Positions 32,045 to 44,482 of a DNA stretch of 64,000 nucleotides are shown here, one piece after another; positions within the stretch are counted from its first letter, which is position 1, and every line of letters starts with the position of its first letter. The position numbers and the translations under genes are program-made. The stretch is from Spirodela intermedia (taxonomy: Eukaryota; Streptophyta; Magnoliopsida; Alismatales; Araceae), in NCBI GenBank assembly GCA_902729315.2, contig LR746264.1:188501-252500 (forward strand). The letters are read 5' to 3'. The notes under the pieces were generated by a model. That model saw only the letters and a list, made by a program, of their open reading frames with translations, was not told the origin of the DNA and did no database searches.

Positions 32045-35000
32045 ATGGCGTCAAAGAAGGGAGATGATGCAAGTAACTCCGGCGAGCATAGAATGTAGAT
32101 TACATTGCCGTCGCCGTCTTTTATGTTTACGAAGATGAACTACCATGTCTGGGCAACGTGGATAGAGGTATTCTTAGACTCACATGATTTATTGCAGACA
32201 ATCTAACGAGATAATGTCCCTAAGAAGAAGGATTGTCTTGCACTTTCGGCAATCTTTGGAGCAGTGTTGGAGGAAATATTGTCATTTCTTGATGCCAAGA
32301 AGATGGCAAAAGTAAATTGGGACATCCTCAAGTCTTGAAATCTTGGCATGGATAGGGTGATTCAGTCAAGAATTCAAGGTTTGAAACGTGAGTATGAAAT
32401 TCTCATGATGCAAAAAGATGAATCAGTGGTGGATTTTACAATGAAATTCATGAAGATTGTTTCTGAGCTTCACAATTTGGGCGAGACATTGGAAGAGAAA
32501 AATATTGTGTGCCAATTCTTGAGGGCGATGCCATCAAACAACACACTAATCTTATCCTTAGAGCAATAAGGTGATCTTACAAATACGAAGCTGAATGAAG
32601 TCATTGGCTCTCCTTTGAGGGTAAGCTCTTTGATCTCAATCTCTAGTATTTTGATACTCGAGCGACAAATCATATGTCTGGTCATCAAAATTTCTTCGAA
32701 GATCTAGATAAGATTGCATCTTGATTTGTCAAATTCAAAGATAATTCAAGGGTCTAAATTGAAGGACGTAGTGATTTTCTAATTTATTAGAAAGATGGTG
32801 GGTTTCTCCAACTTCCCAACGTGCTATTTGTACCTCAATTAGTGGCAAATATTCTTAGTCTCGACCAATTAGATGAAGAAGGTTGTCGCATGACGATGCA
32901 AGAGGGTAAGTTGACTATTTTTGATTGAAATGGTTGTCTCTTTATTGAGGTACACAATTATGAGGGAAGACTTTACTTGCTAAAATTGACTGTGGTGGAT
33001 CAGTCTTTACTTCATATTGGTGACAATTCGAAGAATTGGTTGTGGCACTTTTGATTTGGGCGTATCAATTTTCATTCCTTGAAGGAGATGTCCAGCAAGC
33101 ATCTTATGGACAGACTTCTTCATATCAATATATCTAATCATCTCTACCATAATTGTGTTGTAGGAAAGCAACACTGGATACCATTTCCTCAGGCCTTTTC
33201 ATTCTGAGTATTTGAGCCTCTAGAACTCATCTTTGCTAACATCTATGGGCCAATTACCCCACCCACCTTAGGGGGAAGCATTTATTTTCTCCTCATCATT
33301 GATGATTTGACTTATATGGGCGGCTATGTTGAAGTAAAAATTAGATGCATTTAAGGGCTTTAAGTGTTTTAAGACTCAGACAAAAACAAAAAAAGGAGTG
33401 AAGATCAAGAATTTTAGATTAGACAGAGGAGGAGAATTCATGTCTAAAGAATTTGTTAATTACTATGTTTATTAAGGCATTAAAAGATAATTGACTGCAC
33501 CTTACTCACCTCAACAAAATGGGGTGGTGGAGAGAAAGAATTGCATTGTGATAGCTTCCTCACAGTTGAAGACTAAGGAGCCATACTACGAGCCATGTTG
33601 AATACTAAGGAGCTCCCTCAATAGCTATAGGGAGAAGCAGTAAACACTATTATTTACATCATTAATTAGTCATTTACTAAAACTTTACAAGGTCAAACTC
33701 CCTATGAGATGTGGACCGGAAGAAAACCCCACATTGATTATTTGCGAGTTATTGATTCAATTGTCTATGTGAAATGCATTAGAGAACCTCTGAGCAAGTT
33801 GAAAAATCAAAGTCAACCCATAGTCTTCATTGACTATGAGATTAGATCTAAGACTTACAGATATTATGACCCTATCAAAGGCAAAGTCAACATCAGTTGA
33901 GATGTCATTTTCGACAAAAATGACAAGTGAGATTAGAGAAGGTAAGGTGAAATCTCCCCTTCTTATACCTTCTTACTTGATTTTCTGCATATTCAAGGTA
34001 TGGAAGAAGACTCTAATATTGACATTGAAGATGTGGAGGTCTCTACTTCTAGATAAATGAATTCAGCCTCTTAGAGTGACTCTAAAGAAAGGTAACCCTG
34101 CAATTACAAGTCCATAGTTGAATTGTACTCAAACACGATCTCTACTTCACTTGATGATCAAACTTACATGCTCACTTGTGAAGAACCATACTCTTACATT
34201 GAAGCTTCTCGTGAAAATGTGTGGAGGAAGGCCATGAAAGAGGAGATACTAACCATTAATCGAAGTCAGACATGAGAGTTTATGTCACCTATGACCAATT
34301 GCAAGCTAACTGGGCTAAAGTGGATATTCAACGTTAAAAAAAATTCACAAAGAGAGATCATCAGACATAAGGCTCAACTTATTATGAAAGGATACTCACA
34401 TAGACAAGGGGTTGATTATGAGGAAGTATTTGCCCCAATGGTTCATTTCGAATCCATAAGAGCTCTAATTACTTTAGCAACTCTAAAAGGACGAATAATT
34501 TATAATCTTAATGTCAAGTCCACTTTCTTAAATGGGGAGATTGAAGATGTGATTTATGTGAAGCAGCTAAATGATTTCATTATGGAGGGCAAAGAAGGCT
34601 CTGTCCTAAAATTGAAGAAGACCTTGTATGGCTTAAAGCAAGCTCCAAGGACTTGGTACTTTAAGCTTCATGAGTGTCTAGTCTCTCTTAGATTTAACAA
34701 GAGCAATCATGAACAATCATTTTATCTCAAGAGATCATGTAATGAAGTCTTAATTGTTGGAGTTTATGTTGACGACTTAATCATAATAGGGTCTAGTACT
34801 GATTGTACTAAAGATTTCAAGTCAAGGATGAAGCAAAAATTTAAAATGACTGATCTTGGGTCATTAAACTCGTATCTCGGACTTGAAGTCAAACAAGATG
34901 AAGGTTATATTTTCTTATGTCAAAAAACTTATGCTTTAAAGATTTTAAAACATACAAAGATGAGAGACTGTAATGTTGTTTTCACGCCACTTGAAGCATG

Positions 35001-35650
35001 AAGAAAACTCACCCACAATGAAGCAAGCATAGGGGTGAATTCCACAGAATTCAAAAGCTTCATTAGGAGTCTAGGGTACTTGACACACACACAAGACCCA
35101 ATTTACAGTGGGAGTTTTAAGTAGATTCTTCGAGAATCCTAGTTCAGATCATAGTGGAGTCAAGCAAATTCTGAAATATGCGAAAGGCACAATTGACTAT
35201 AGGCTTTTCTACAAGACAGATGATTTAAATTTTGAACTAATTGAGTTTAGTGATAAGAATTTATAAGAGATGCAAATGATCAAAAGAGTACCTCTGGTCA
35301 CATTTATTTTCTTACAAGGATGACCATAAGTTGGTCATCACAAATGCAAAACATCATTGCTTTATCTTTGTGTGAAGTCGAGTATATTGCAGCCACGACA
35401 TCAACTTGTCAAGACATGTGGATGAACTACCTGATTTATGAAATGAAAGGGGAGGAGCTGAAAGTAGTCAAAGTAATAGTGGATAATCAATCGACCATTA
35501 CATTAACTAAGAATCCAGTCTATCATAATCGAATGAAACACATTGACATCTGATACTATTTCATTGGTCAGTGTGTTGAAAATAAGAAGATCAAAATCCT
35601 GTACATTAGGACGAAGAATCAATTGGCCAATATTTTCATCAAAGCTCTTG
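32045..35650 (+). pseudogene. Copia gag-pol pseudogene
   Basis: The remnant begins with an ATG at 32045 and is followed by a Gag segment (ending AMPSNNTLIL), a protease region with the active-site motif altered to D-T-R, a pre-integrase segment, integrase segments with in-frame stops, a reverse transcriptase and RNase H. The longest intact part is the reverse transcriptase at 34282-35001. It has VDYEEVFAPMVHFESIRAL, LNGEIEDVIYVKQ, the TLYGLKQAPRTWY block and the catalytic YVDD. RNase H (35320-35553) has CEVEYIAATTSTCQD and DNQSTITLTKNPVYH. Multiple stops mean no functional polyprotein can be made from this copy. Confidence 0.85.
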
Positions 35651-35730
35651 GAAAATAAAAAATTCAAGAGATGCAAGGGCACCTTGGAGTTCAAAGTCTT
35701 CACACGGAGGAGCAGGAGCAAGGAAGAGAT

Positions 35731-35927
35731 TGAAGAAATTACTCTAGCTCTATCGAAAATCGTTGTGTTCGACGAACTCTGGCAACAACTATTTGGGATT
35801 TTTTTTCTATCTCTTGATGTTATTTTTTTTTTGCAGGCTTAATCTAGGTCGCACATCATCGGGAGTTATAACGACGAATAAGTGGCCACATGCACTGCAT
35901 TTTTCAATTCTTGTATTCATTTGAGCA
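35731..35927 (+). repeat. 3' LTR of the plus-strand copia element, internally deleted
   Basis: Aligns with the 5' LTR but is about 104 bp shorter. The missing block includes the TATA box. A purine-rich tract (AGGAGCAAGGAAGAGA) lies immediately upstream, as expected for the polypurine primer. Confidence 0.75.
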
Positions 35928-36780
35928 TTTTTGATTCTACTTTCAATTTCTTATTTTCTTGCTGAATTTTTTGGAGTACTTGAGTTTGTTCCTAGCTTTG
36001 CAAAGCTAATAAAGTATGGACAACTCGAGTATGGATGTGGCGATACATATCGGGCCCGATGTGCTTGTAGAAACTAGGAGGAATCAGCTACGAAATACAA
36101 AGATCAAGAGATTAAAGACTTGTGAGACTTGGCCTCTCTACATATATTTTGAGAATCTTGCCAAAGTGATGATCCAACTTAAGATCAACGATGACTATCA
36201 TTGATAGAATCACCGACTGGTCATATCGTGAAGCTAGTGCTCAAACCTTTTTTATGAGAGAGAGAATAGTGCGAAGTACTCGAAAAAGAATGAGGGATGT
36301 CAATGTCCAACCAAGCCATGAGGTTTCAGTCCCCTTCGGCAAAAGAGAACAGTCTCAAATAGTGGCCACCAATGCCCCCCCTCCCACATTAGCCCCATCA
36401 CCTAGAAGAATAGGACTGAGGAGAGAGAGAGAGGGGGCACGTATCCAATTGTCTGGAGCTGTATCTAGTCAAAAAGATCTTGAAGAAGTGGGAACATCAT
36501 CAGTGATTAACGTGCCTCTACTCCAAGAGCATAAACCCTTTTGCGCTCTCTTTTGATCTTGGTAAAACAAAGGATCAATAATGGTGAGTCGATGATAGAG
36601 TATGTAAAGAATCATATTGTACATTTATTTATAGGCAATGCCATCTGATTAAATCTCTTGGATCATAGTGATCTTAGTCATTGATTGTATGTGTCACTGC
36701 TTATTGATGTGTCTATTGATTGGCTATTGGTGAGTACCATTTTCTTCGCTTGTTAGTTGACTTTTCTCTTCATTCTCCAT
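35928..36780. other. Spacer between the two copia elements
   Basis: A plus-strand open frame at 36191-36556 is basic and Pro-rich (VATNAPPPTLAPSPRR). Two short frames precede it. No family recognised. The stretch may be the remnant of another element's gag region or tail, but I cannot support that. Confidence 0.35.
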
Positions 36781-39700
36781 CAAGCTGAGCATGGGATAAA
36801 CGTGAAGCTTATTTTGAAGATAAAGAAATCAAACTTTAAGTAATGGCTTTGTTAGAATGTCTACTACTTGCTTACAACTTGAAACTAATGAAATTTGTAG
36901 GGCTTTGGAGGTGACATATTTTTAAACAAAGTTGAAGTCTATCTTCACGTGCTTAGTTCATGCATGAAAGACTAGGTCTGCTGTGAGATATGTTGCACCT
37001 AAATTGTCATAGTAGAGAGTAGAGTTTGTCGTGTTGATGTCAATTTTTGTAAGAATTACATGTGTCTAGATGCGTTCTACCATTGTATTTGCCAATGATT
37101 TATATTCTACTTTTATGTTGGATTTTGATAGAAGAGGTTGCTTTTTTTAACTCTATGAGACCAAATTTGGTCCAAGAAAAAAAAGATACCCCCCCATTGA
37201 CCGTTTGTCTTCTTTGTTATGGCCTGGTGTATGTCACTAAATGCCAAAATTATTGATGAAGCTTGATTGCTATAATGAAGTCCATGAAAAATCTTGCCTT
37301 TAAGATATCTTAATAATTGCTTCAAAGCCACCTAGTCATTAGTTGTAGGAGCATATATTTTTTGACATACTTTATTTATGACAAAAGCTATGTTAGGACA
37401 TGTAATCGTAACAAATTAGAGGGCTCTCATTAAACTTTGATACATAATATAGTCGACTATAGCAGATAATTGTATTTGAGAGGGAGATGTAGAATAAGAA
37501 GTACTTAGAGATTTGTAATCTTCTATTTTGGCCTTGTGCAAGAGAGAAGCTATATATTTGGTTTGAGATAGAGAGAAACCATTGAGAATTCGAGTTAATT
37601 CTATACTTAAGAAATAGTGAGCTGGTCGTAGGTATCAAATAGAAAATCTTTGAAGAAGAGAGTGAATGATATTTTTAATGATAATTTGATTAGGACTAAT
37701 TAGAAGAATATTATTAACATAAATAAAGAAAAAGATTAGAAAATGTGAATGAGGTTTGTAGAAAAGAGAAGTATCAATTTTTGATCTTATGAAATCGAAG
37801 GAATGAAGACAAGTGGTAAGTTTGCAGAACCATGCTCTATGAAACTATTTTAAACCATAAATATATTTATTTAATTTGCAGATGTGGTTTGAGAATTTTG
37901 AATCAATAAAACTTTGAAGCTGATCCATATAAACTATTTCTAATAAATCTCCATGTAGAAAAGTATTATAAGCATCTAATTGATGAATAAACTAATTTTA
38001 GGTGGTAGCTAAAGCTAAGATAATCCTTAATATGGTCATTTTAATAACATGACTAAAAGTTTCATAAAAGTCAAACTCTTCTTGTTAATGAAATCCTTTA
38101 GTTACAAGTCTAGCTTGTTATCTATCTATGCTACCATTCGGTTTTTGTTTCAATTTATTAACAAAACTTTCATGTGTTATTTTTGAATAAATCATTGTAT
38201 TATGAGACCATGGCTTGGACCTAATGGGGATTCTTAATTACTATAGAGTAGGTTGATGATTCTAGAGTGTTCATGAAGGTAACAATGAGATAAATTAGTA
38301 GTGGATGTTTAGTGGACATGTATGCTTTAGGTTTATGTTTTTGGCCCAAAGTTTTTGAAAATCTATTCCACAATTATGATACATGTCTACTAGTTATCTA
38401 TATTTTTCTGGAGATGAGGGTGGGCTTGAGGGTTGATTCTAATCAGGAAGATATTCTCTATTGGAGGTAGAAGGTGATGAATTTTAGTTAGAGGGTCATA
38501 GAGTGTGTCTTGTGAGAATATTTGTTTTTGTGATGTTTGATAGTTAGTTACGAGGATCATTGATTGTTCTCATAAATGTTAATATAGATTTAGATCTAGA
38601 ATTTTGGGGATGGGGAAGAGGATTCTAATTTATAATAATATATATATATATATATATTAGATGAGGAATGCAAGGAATGTTTTAGAATCCCTATAAAGGC
38701 ATCAAGAACTGAAGAATTTTGAGTCATTTTTGAGTTTGAAAAGTGAAACATATTTTCATTAAAATGACATGGTGAGATATAAAGATTTTACATGAGTTTA
38801 AAGATAGACAACGGTATCTATTATGTATAGAGTTATATATGAGGAAGACTCAATAATCTGATATGGAGGTAAGTTTATTAGAAACATATGTACGTAGATA
38901 AGGATAACAAAGGCATCCAAACATTTTTAAAATACTATAATCAGGTTAAATTTTAAAAAACACTTCAAAGAGAAATTTGTTCCTTTAGATAGATGTCGGC
39001 ATTCTATTGATTATGTAGATGTCCATACTACCTCATCCCAATATCTTTGTGGCATACTTGCCTATTGAAGAAGGGATTGACATGTCTAATTGAGATGCCT
39101 ATGCTTTCTTTTGAGAGTTCCATTCTACTGTAGATTATGCTGTCATTTTTAAAATGTTTTTAGAGGAATTGGAACTCTCCCCCCCTCCCCCCACCCCAAT
39201 TAGATTGAAATGAGATGATGCTGGTGGAAAATTGACTTTTCATCCGTTTTTGAAACTCTAAGAAGACATTACACACCATTTTTTAGTTTAATAGGATAAA
39301 GCCAAACATACTTACTATAGTCATCAATAAAAATAATATAATAAAAAAACCAAAATATAAAAGTATGGGAGCAGGTTTCCATAAATCTAAGTGAATTAAC
39401 TCGAGTGGTTTAATAAAAGTTTGATTCACTTTAGAAGATGGGAGTTTATGAGATTTAATAATATAACAAAGGTCATACAAGTAATGTTTAGGCAGTTGAG
39501 TAGTGGGAAGCTCATGTTTATAGATTATTTACTTCAAAACTTTAAATTGTGGATGTCTTAATCGGTTGTGCCAAAGGTCATTTATTGTAATAGAGCAGTT
39601 GGATCGTGTTTAATTCCTTGAAGTAGATAGAATTCATCTTCAATTATTTCTTTGAGGGTTTGTTGGTTTTTTCATCCTTTAGAAGACAATAAATGGTATG

Positions 39701-41116
39701 AAATTCAAGGAAAATATTATTATCTAAAGCTAATTTTTGTATAGATAGTAAATTTCTTGTGGCAATAAGTACATTCAAAATGTCTTTAATCTTTAAAGTA
39801 AATATTTTAAAATTTAAGTTGCTATTGCCAATAGAGTTTATAGGCAAACATGTCTCATTATCTATGATGAACTGATCGTTTTCGTGGTATGGAGTATATT
39901 GATTCATAATGTTTTGATTCGGTATAATATGATGAGAAGCCCCACTGTTTGGATACCATGATCATGCCATGAATAGTTCAAAGATGCTTCCGGTGTTCAT
40001 GTAGTAAGCTTGGGGGTTGCTATGTTGGAATAGCTCAATAGGGATAGGGGTGTAGGGTTGATTAGTAGGAAAGTATTGTGAGAATTTTTCTTTGTATTCT
40101 TTGCCCCCTATGTCCAAACTGAGACCAATTCTGACATCGAGCTGTGTACTATCTGGATCTGTCTCGTCCTCGCTCATTTCTTTCACTGTTTTACTGGAAT
40201 CCCCTATTTTGTCATTTAGGATTTTGTCGATTTTTCTTGTTGTGAGACTGTGATGATATTTGGACATTGTTCGTCACTAGGGTTTTAGAACTTGTGAGCT
40301 GATTTTGATAGTAGGCTTGAATTGCATCATGGGATTTTAGGTTGGCAATGATATCCTCAAAATGACAAATGATTGATATTTGCATTGATGCTGACGGTGA
40401 AGGAGATGTACTGAGGACCAAGACTGTGGAGGAAAGCAAAGATCATGGACGGTACATCCACTAGATGGTTGGCAGTTGATAGTTCTTCAGAAATTCTTTT
40501 GAAATGCTTGATGTAGTCGTATGTACTCATGTCTCTCTTGTCTCTGAAGATCTATTATGTGGATCATATATATGGTTTCGATTGCTTCCCATATTTCTTT
40601 GGATGTATTCTTTCTTCCAAGACTCTAATATTTGCTTATCATTCCTCCACCATACCTTATATTCCGGTCACATCACAAGTTGAGATCAGTGAAAGATCAT
40701 CTTCAATATATCTCATTAAATCAAATCCATTCAAAATCAGAACTACCATGGAAGATTGTCGCTTGTAAGTTTAACCGGAGGGATGAATCTCGTATGAATA
40801 AGCAAAGCTATTTGTGCTGATGTTGTGGATGGAATAATGGCGCTTGTAGACGAAGCCGTACTGCTGATCAAATCTACCATGGAGCCTCCATGGCTTTCAT
40901 ACCATGTCGACAATCAAGAAAAAGCAAGAAGAGCAGAGAAGATCAAATCTTGAGATAACGGCGACGGCAATGCGGAAGGTGGGCGGCAGAAAAAAAGGCA
41001 TCCCCTTCCATACTCCGCGTAGAGAAATGTAGATACGAGAGAGGAAGAAGAAGAGGGAGGACACACCAGGGAGAATGCTACCGTTGGTTAGGGCAACTTT
41101 TATGGGGTAGATTACA
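36780..41116 (-). mobile_element. Ty1/copia LTR retrotransposon, heavily decayed, antisense to its neighbour
   Basis: Reading leftwards from a presumed LTR at 40905-41116 (starts TGTAAT, ends GACA on the minus strand), a primer-binding-like TGGTATGAAAGC follows at 40893-40904. Then come Gag-like frames (39962-40439), GAG-pre-integrase (39644-39907), integrase (39283-39480, PLELIHLDLW), reverse transcriptase fragments at about 37.4-38.6 kb, and the RNase H end (37113-37331, ALKQLLRYLKG; then VDILTKP near 36855). Many stops. The left LTR was not found, so the left limit is the last recognisable RNase H sequence. Confidence 0.75.
38637..38659. repeat. (TA)n microsatellite
   Basis: Run of TA dinucleotides within the antisense copia remnant. 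Confidence 0.9.
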
Positions 41117-41593
41117 TTAAAGCCCCTGGAATCCCAGATCGCTGTCTGACGACATCGCCGGAGCTTTACGTCATCAATATCGAACAGTCAACGCTCCCAG
41201 GAGGAGGCCCGCATCGCTCCTCGATGTGTCTCATTCTGTCCTGGAGTGAACCCCTCGATTCTCTCTCTCTCACTGGATTCACCGTTGACTTTGGCCTCAT
41301 CCAGCCAGGTCTTAGGAAAATACTGCCGTCGGCTTCCTGCCCAGGTCAACCCTGCCCCCCCCCCTTCCCCCTCCCTCTGAGCGCATTCGACGACAATAGA
41401 GGGGCCGACAGACTCTGCATTCCACCGGAAACTACAGGGCAAGAAAACGCATCAACAATGGGAGGAGGAAGAAGAAGGAACACAGGATGATGAAGGGCGG
41501 GTGGGGAGAGACAAACAGTCCTCTCCGCTGCCCTTCCGTGGGAGGAGGAGCTTCTCCTGCACACAGAGAGGAAGGAGCTGCGGCGAGCCCTGC

Positions 41594-43074
41594 TCAAGTC
41601 GTCTCCAAGCCCTCCTCCACGGTCGACAATACGCCGCCTTCGACGAAGGAGGGGTCCAGAAACCGGGCCACAAAAGCCCACAACCTGTACACATCTTCAA
41701 AATTGGTGAGGAATCCTAGCGAGGCGGTCACCACCTCGATCCTCACGGCCGCGGCAGCGGCGGCGGCGGCGCTCTTCTTCCCGTTCCCCGCCGGCCGGCG
41801 GAGGGCAGTCGAGTCGCTCAGATCGGGGGGCTGCTTCAGGCCGCCGCCCCCCTCCGCCGCCCGTATGTGGCTGAGGAAGCCGACCGCCAGGGAGATACCG
41901 CTCCTCTCCGCCAGCCGCTGTACCACCTCCGGGGAGACTAGCGATCCATTCCGGCGGTCCCTCACGTTGAACGCCACCGCCGCCCCGCGCTCGTACTTGA
42001 TCTTGGGGCCGTAGATGAGGACCATCGGCGGCGGCGGCGGTGGCGCCGCCGCCGCCGCCCCGTCCTCCCTGTCCGGGTCCGGCAGCCTCAGCTGCAGCAG
42101 GGAGGTGACGAGCCAGTTGACGAGGAACCGCAGCCTCGAGGTGGTCTTGTTGAGGCCCATCATGTTGACGTGGTCCAGATGCCGGCAGACTATCTCCGGA
42201 TCCCTCCGATCCTCTTCCCACTCCTCGCCGTCTTCTTCCTCCTCGTCCTCCGGCCCCGCAGCATCGCCGCCGGCATGGCGACTCCCCGCCCCCCTGTCGT
42301 CGTCTCCGGCGCTGAACGAAACCCGCTGGCCCATGCTCGAGGAGGCCTCGTCGTCGTCCTCCTCCTCCTCCTCCTGGACGCCGAAGAACCTCCCGCCGGT
42401 GAATCGGCTGTTCATTTCTCTTCTGTCCAGCAGTCTGAACTCCCCCTCCGTCTCCCGTCTTATGGCGCTCTCCTTGGCCTTAGCGCCGTTCTCCAGAGGC
42501 ACCGAGTGCTTCCCCCCCCCATTCGCCGCCGCACTGCGATACCCGCCGCCACCGTCGTCCTCTTCCTCCTCGCGGATCTCCGACTCTTTGACGCGGTCGA
42601 GACCCTGCGAGACAGAGAGAACAGCGGCGTCGAACGACAGCGCAGCAGCGTCGTCGTCGTCGTAAAGCGGCGAGCTCCTGGGCGGCGCCGCCGTGGCATC
42701 TTCTGTCGGGAGCTTCGGAGACGACGATCTCTGGTGATTTTTCCGGGCGGCGGCCGTGAACCAAGAGAGCGGGAGGGGGGAGCCGAGCTTCCCGCGCTTC
42801 AGCTGCCCCGAGTGGTCGGAGCCCTGCGGGCTCTGGCCCAGGTCGATCCAGAAGGAGTGGTCGGAGGAGTCGTCGTCCTCGCTGAACACGGGGCTCTTCA
42901 TCACGTCCCCCACGGAGGCGCTCTCCGCCTCCTCCACGGCGGCGTTGCTCCCCCCGTCCCTGTCCGACGACCCGTTGTCCTGCTCCTCCGCCATCTCGCT
43001 CTCGAAGACGTCCCTCACCTGCGCGGAGGTGAACGCGCCAGAGAACGCCGGCAGCTGCGGAGCCCGTCGACCCT

Positions 43075-43108
<34 letters not shown>

Positions 43109-44482
43109 CCCCGCCGCCGCCCGGTCATTCTTCTCCTCCTCCTCCTCCTCCTCCTCCTCTGCGCCGCCGCCGGCGGGCTCCTCCAGGCCGTCCACGGAGT
43201 CGCTGAGGTACTGGGGGAAGACGGGGACGATCCTCACCATGCCGGTACCGGTGGTGCCGCTCTGGTTCTGTAAGCTCCCCATGGCGGACTTCTTGATGAG
43301 AAGGCACCCGAAGCCGGTGGGGTCGGCGCCGAAGACCCGGTAGAAGGAGGTGATGATGAAGTCCGGCCGGAAGAGGGAGAGGCCCAGTGAGTCCATGTCC
43401 TTGGGCCCCAGAGCTCCAGCATCCAGCAGAACGTGCCAGTTGTTCTGCTGTGCCATGGCCATCCACTGGTACGAGTACTTGGCCCCGGTGACCCTCGACT
43501 GCACAGGGAAGACGAAAAGGCCCACGGCGGAGTCTCTCTTCCGCCTCTTCTTCTTGCCCCTGGCGATCTGCTTCCGGAGCTCCATGGAGCAGAGCTTCAG
43601 CGTGGGCCACCTGAACCAGGCGCTGGAGACCTTGGCCCCCTTCTCCTTCGCCCGCTGGGCCATCCAGTTCACCGACTGGCTCTCGTGGTCGAACATGGTG
43701 AGCAGCTTCCTGTTGCTCTGGAAAGGGTACGACTCTGCGAGGAGCTTGAAGGCGGACCCCCTGCTGACGGTGAAAACCAGGCCGTACTCGTTCTCCGGGA
43801 TGTTCAGATAGTCCATGATCCGGGTCTTGATGTCGTGCTCGGCAGTGCCGCTGTCGGCGCCGCCGTAGAGCGCGTGGTTGTAGAGGTTCGCGGAGCTGAT
43901 CTCCGACAGGTTGAAGGCGGAGGAGGGCTCCCAGCCCTGGAAGCTCTGGAGGTAGGAGAAGAGCCCGAAACCGCAGTAGTCGAGGCAGACCTTGGCGGCG
44001 ACTGGATCACAGAGGTGGGGGTACTCGTCGGTCCTCAGCCGGTCGATCCTCTCCGAGGACTGGTACTTGGGGTACATGGTGAGGAACTTGGAGAAGGCCT
44101 CTCGGAGGTCGGGAATGGAGTCGATGCTCTGGAAGGTGCGCTCGGCGGCAAGAGCGGTGGCGCAGAGGAAATCCCGCTGGGCGTGGAGGCGGGCCAGCGA
44201 CCGGGAGCGGCCGGTCAGGTCGCCCGCGTCGCCGCCGCCGGCGTTGGTGGCGGAATCGAGGTCGCCGCCGTCGTCCATGGCCTGGGACTTGAAGAGGGAT
44301 CCGTCCTCAGAGGCCTCCTCGAGGGCTTCCCGGAGCTTGTTCTCCTGGAGCTGCCGGATGGCCGAGGAGGGCTTCCGGCCGGAGTCCTCGAAGGGATCAG
44401 GACCGTCGTCCTTCCACCGGCTCTTCTTGATCAGCATCAGGGACGCGCAGTGGGAGATTGGTTTCCACAGGAAGAGATTCAT
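41594..44482 (-). CDS. Molybdenum-cofactor-sulfurase-like protein (PLP-transferase superfamily, likely pseudoenzyme)
   Basis: Intron-less 962-residue protein of the plant MOCOS-like group (At2g23520/At4g37100/At5g66950-like). It opens [17 protein letters not shown] and has [17 protein letters not shown] near residues 51-67. The class-V aminotransferase-like region covers about 155-400: [60 protein letters not shown] and [11 protein letters not shown]. The position of the PLP-binding lysine of true MoCo sulfurases (SFYKLFG) is Arg382 here, so normal cofactor chemistry is unlikely. A long low-complexity middle (poly-Glu, poly-Ala, Ser/Asp-rich, about 430-760) precedes a conserved C-terminal part ([20 protein letters not shown] to the end). 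It lacks the MOSC domain of ABA3. The biochemical role of this group is unknown. Confidence 0.85.

Larger units (their letters stand above)
31706..35927 (+). mobile_element. Ty1/copia LTR retrotransposon, decayed
   Basis: A plus-strand copia element with two LTRs, a primer-binding site and copia domain order. Gag fragment 32348-32569; GAG-pre-integrase and integrase fragments about 32940-33560, including PYSPQQNGVVERKN; reverse transcriptase 34282-35001; RNase H 35320-35553. The polyprotein is interrupted by many stops and frameshifts. The protease D-T-G site reads D-T-R. The outer LTR ends were inferred by aligning the two repeats and from TG..CA ends; target-site duplications were not confirmed. 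Confidence 0.88.

Noticed and set aside
42170-43273. Long open frame on the plus strand opposite the MOCOS-like gene
   Set aside because: Shadow of the GC-rich, low-complexity coding strand; sequence is Arg/Val repeats without a family.
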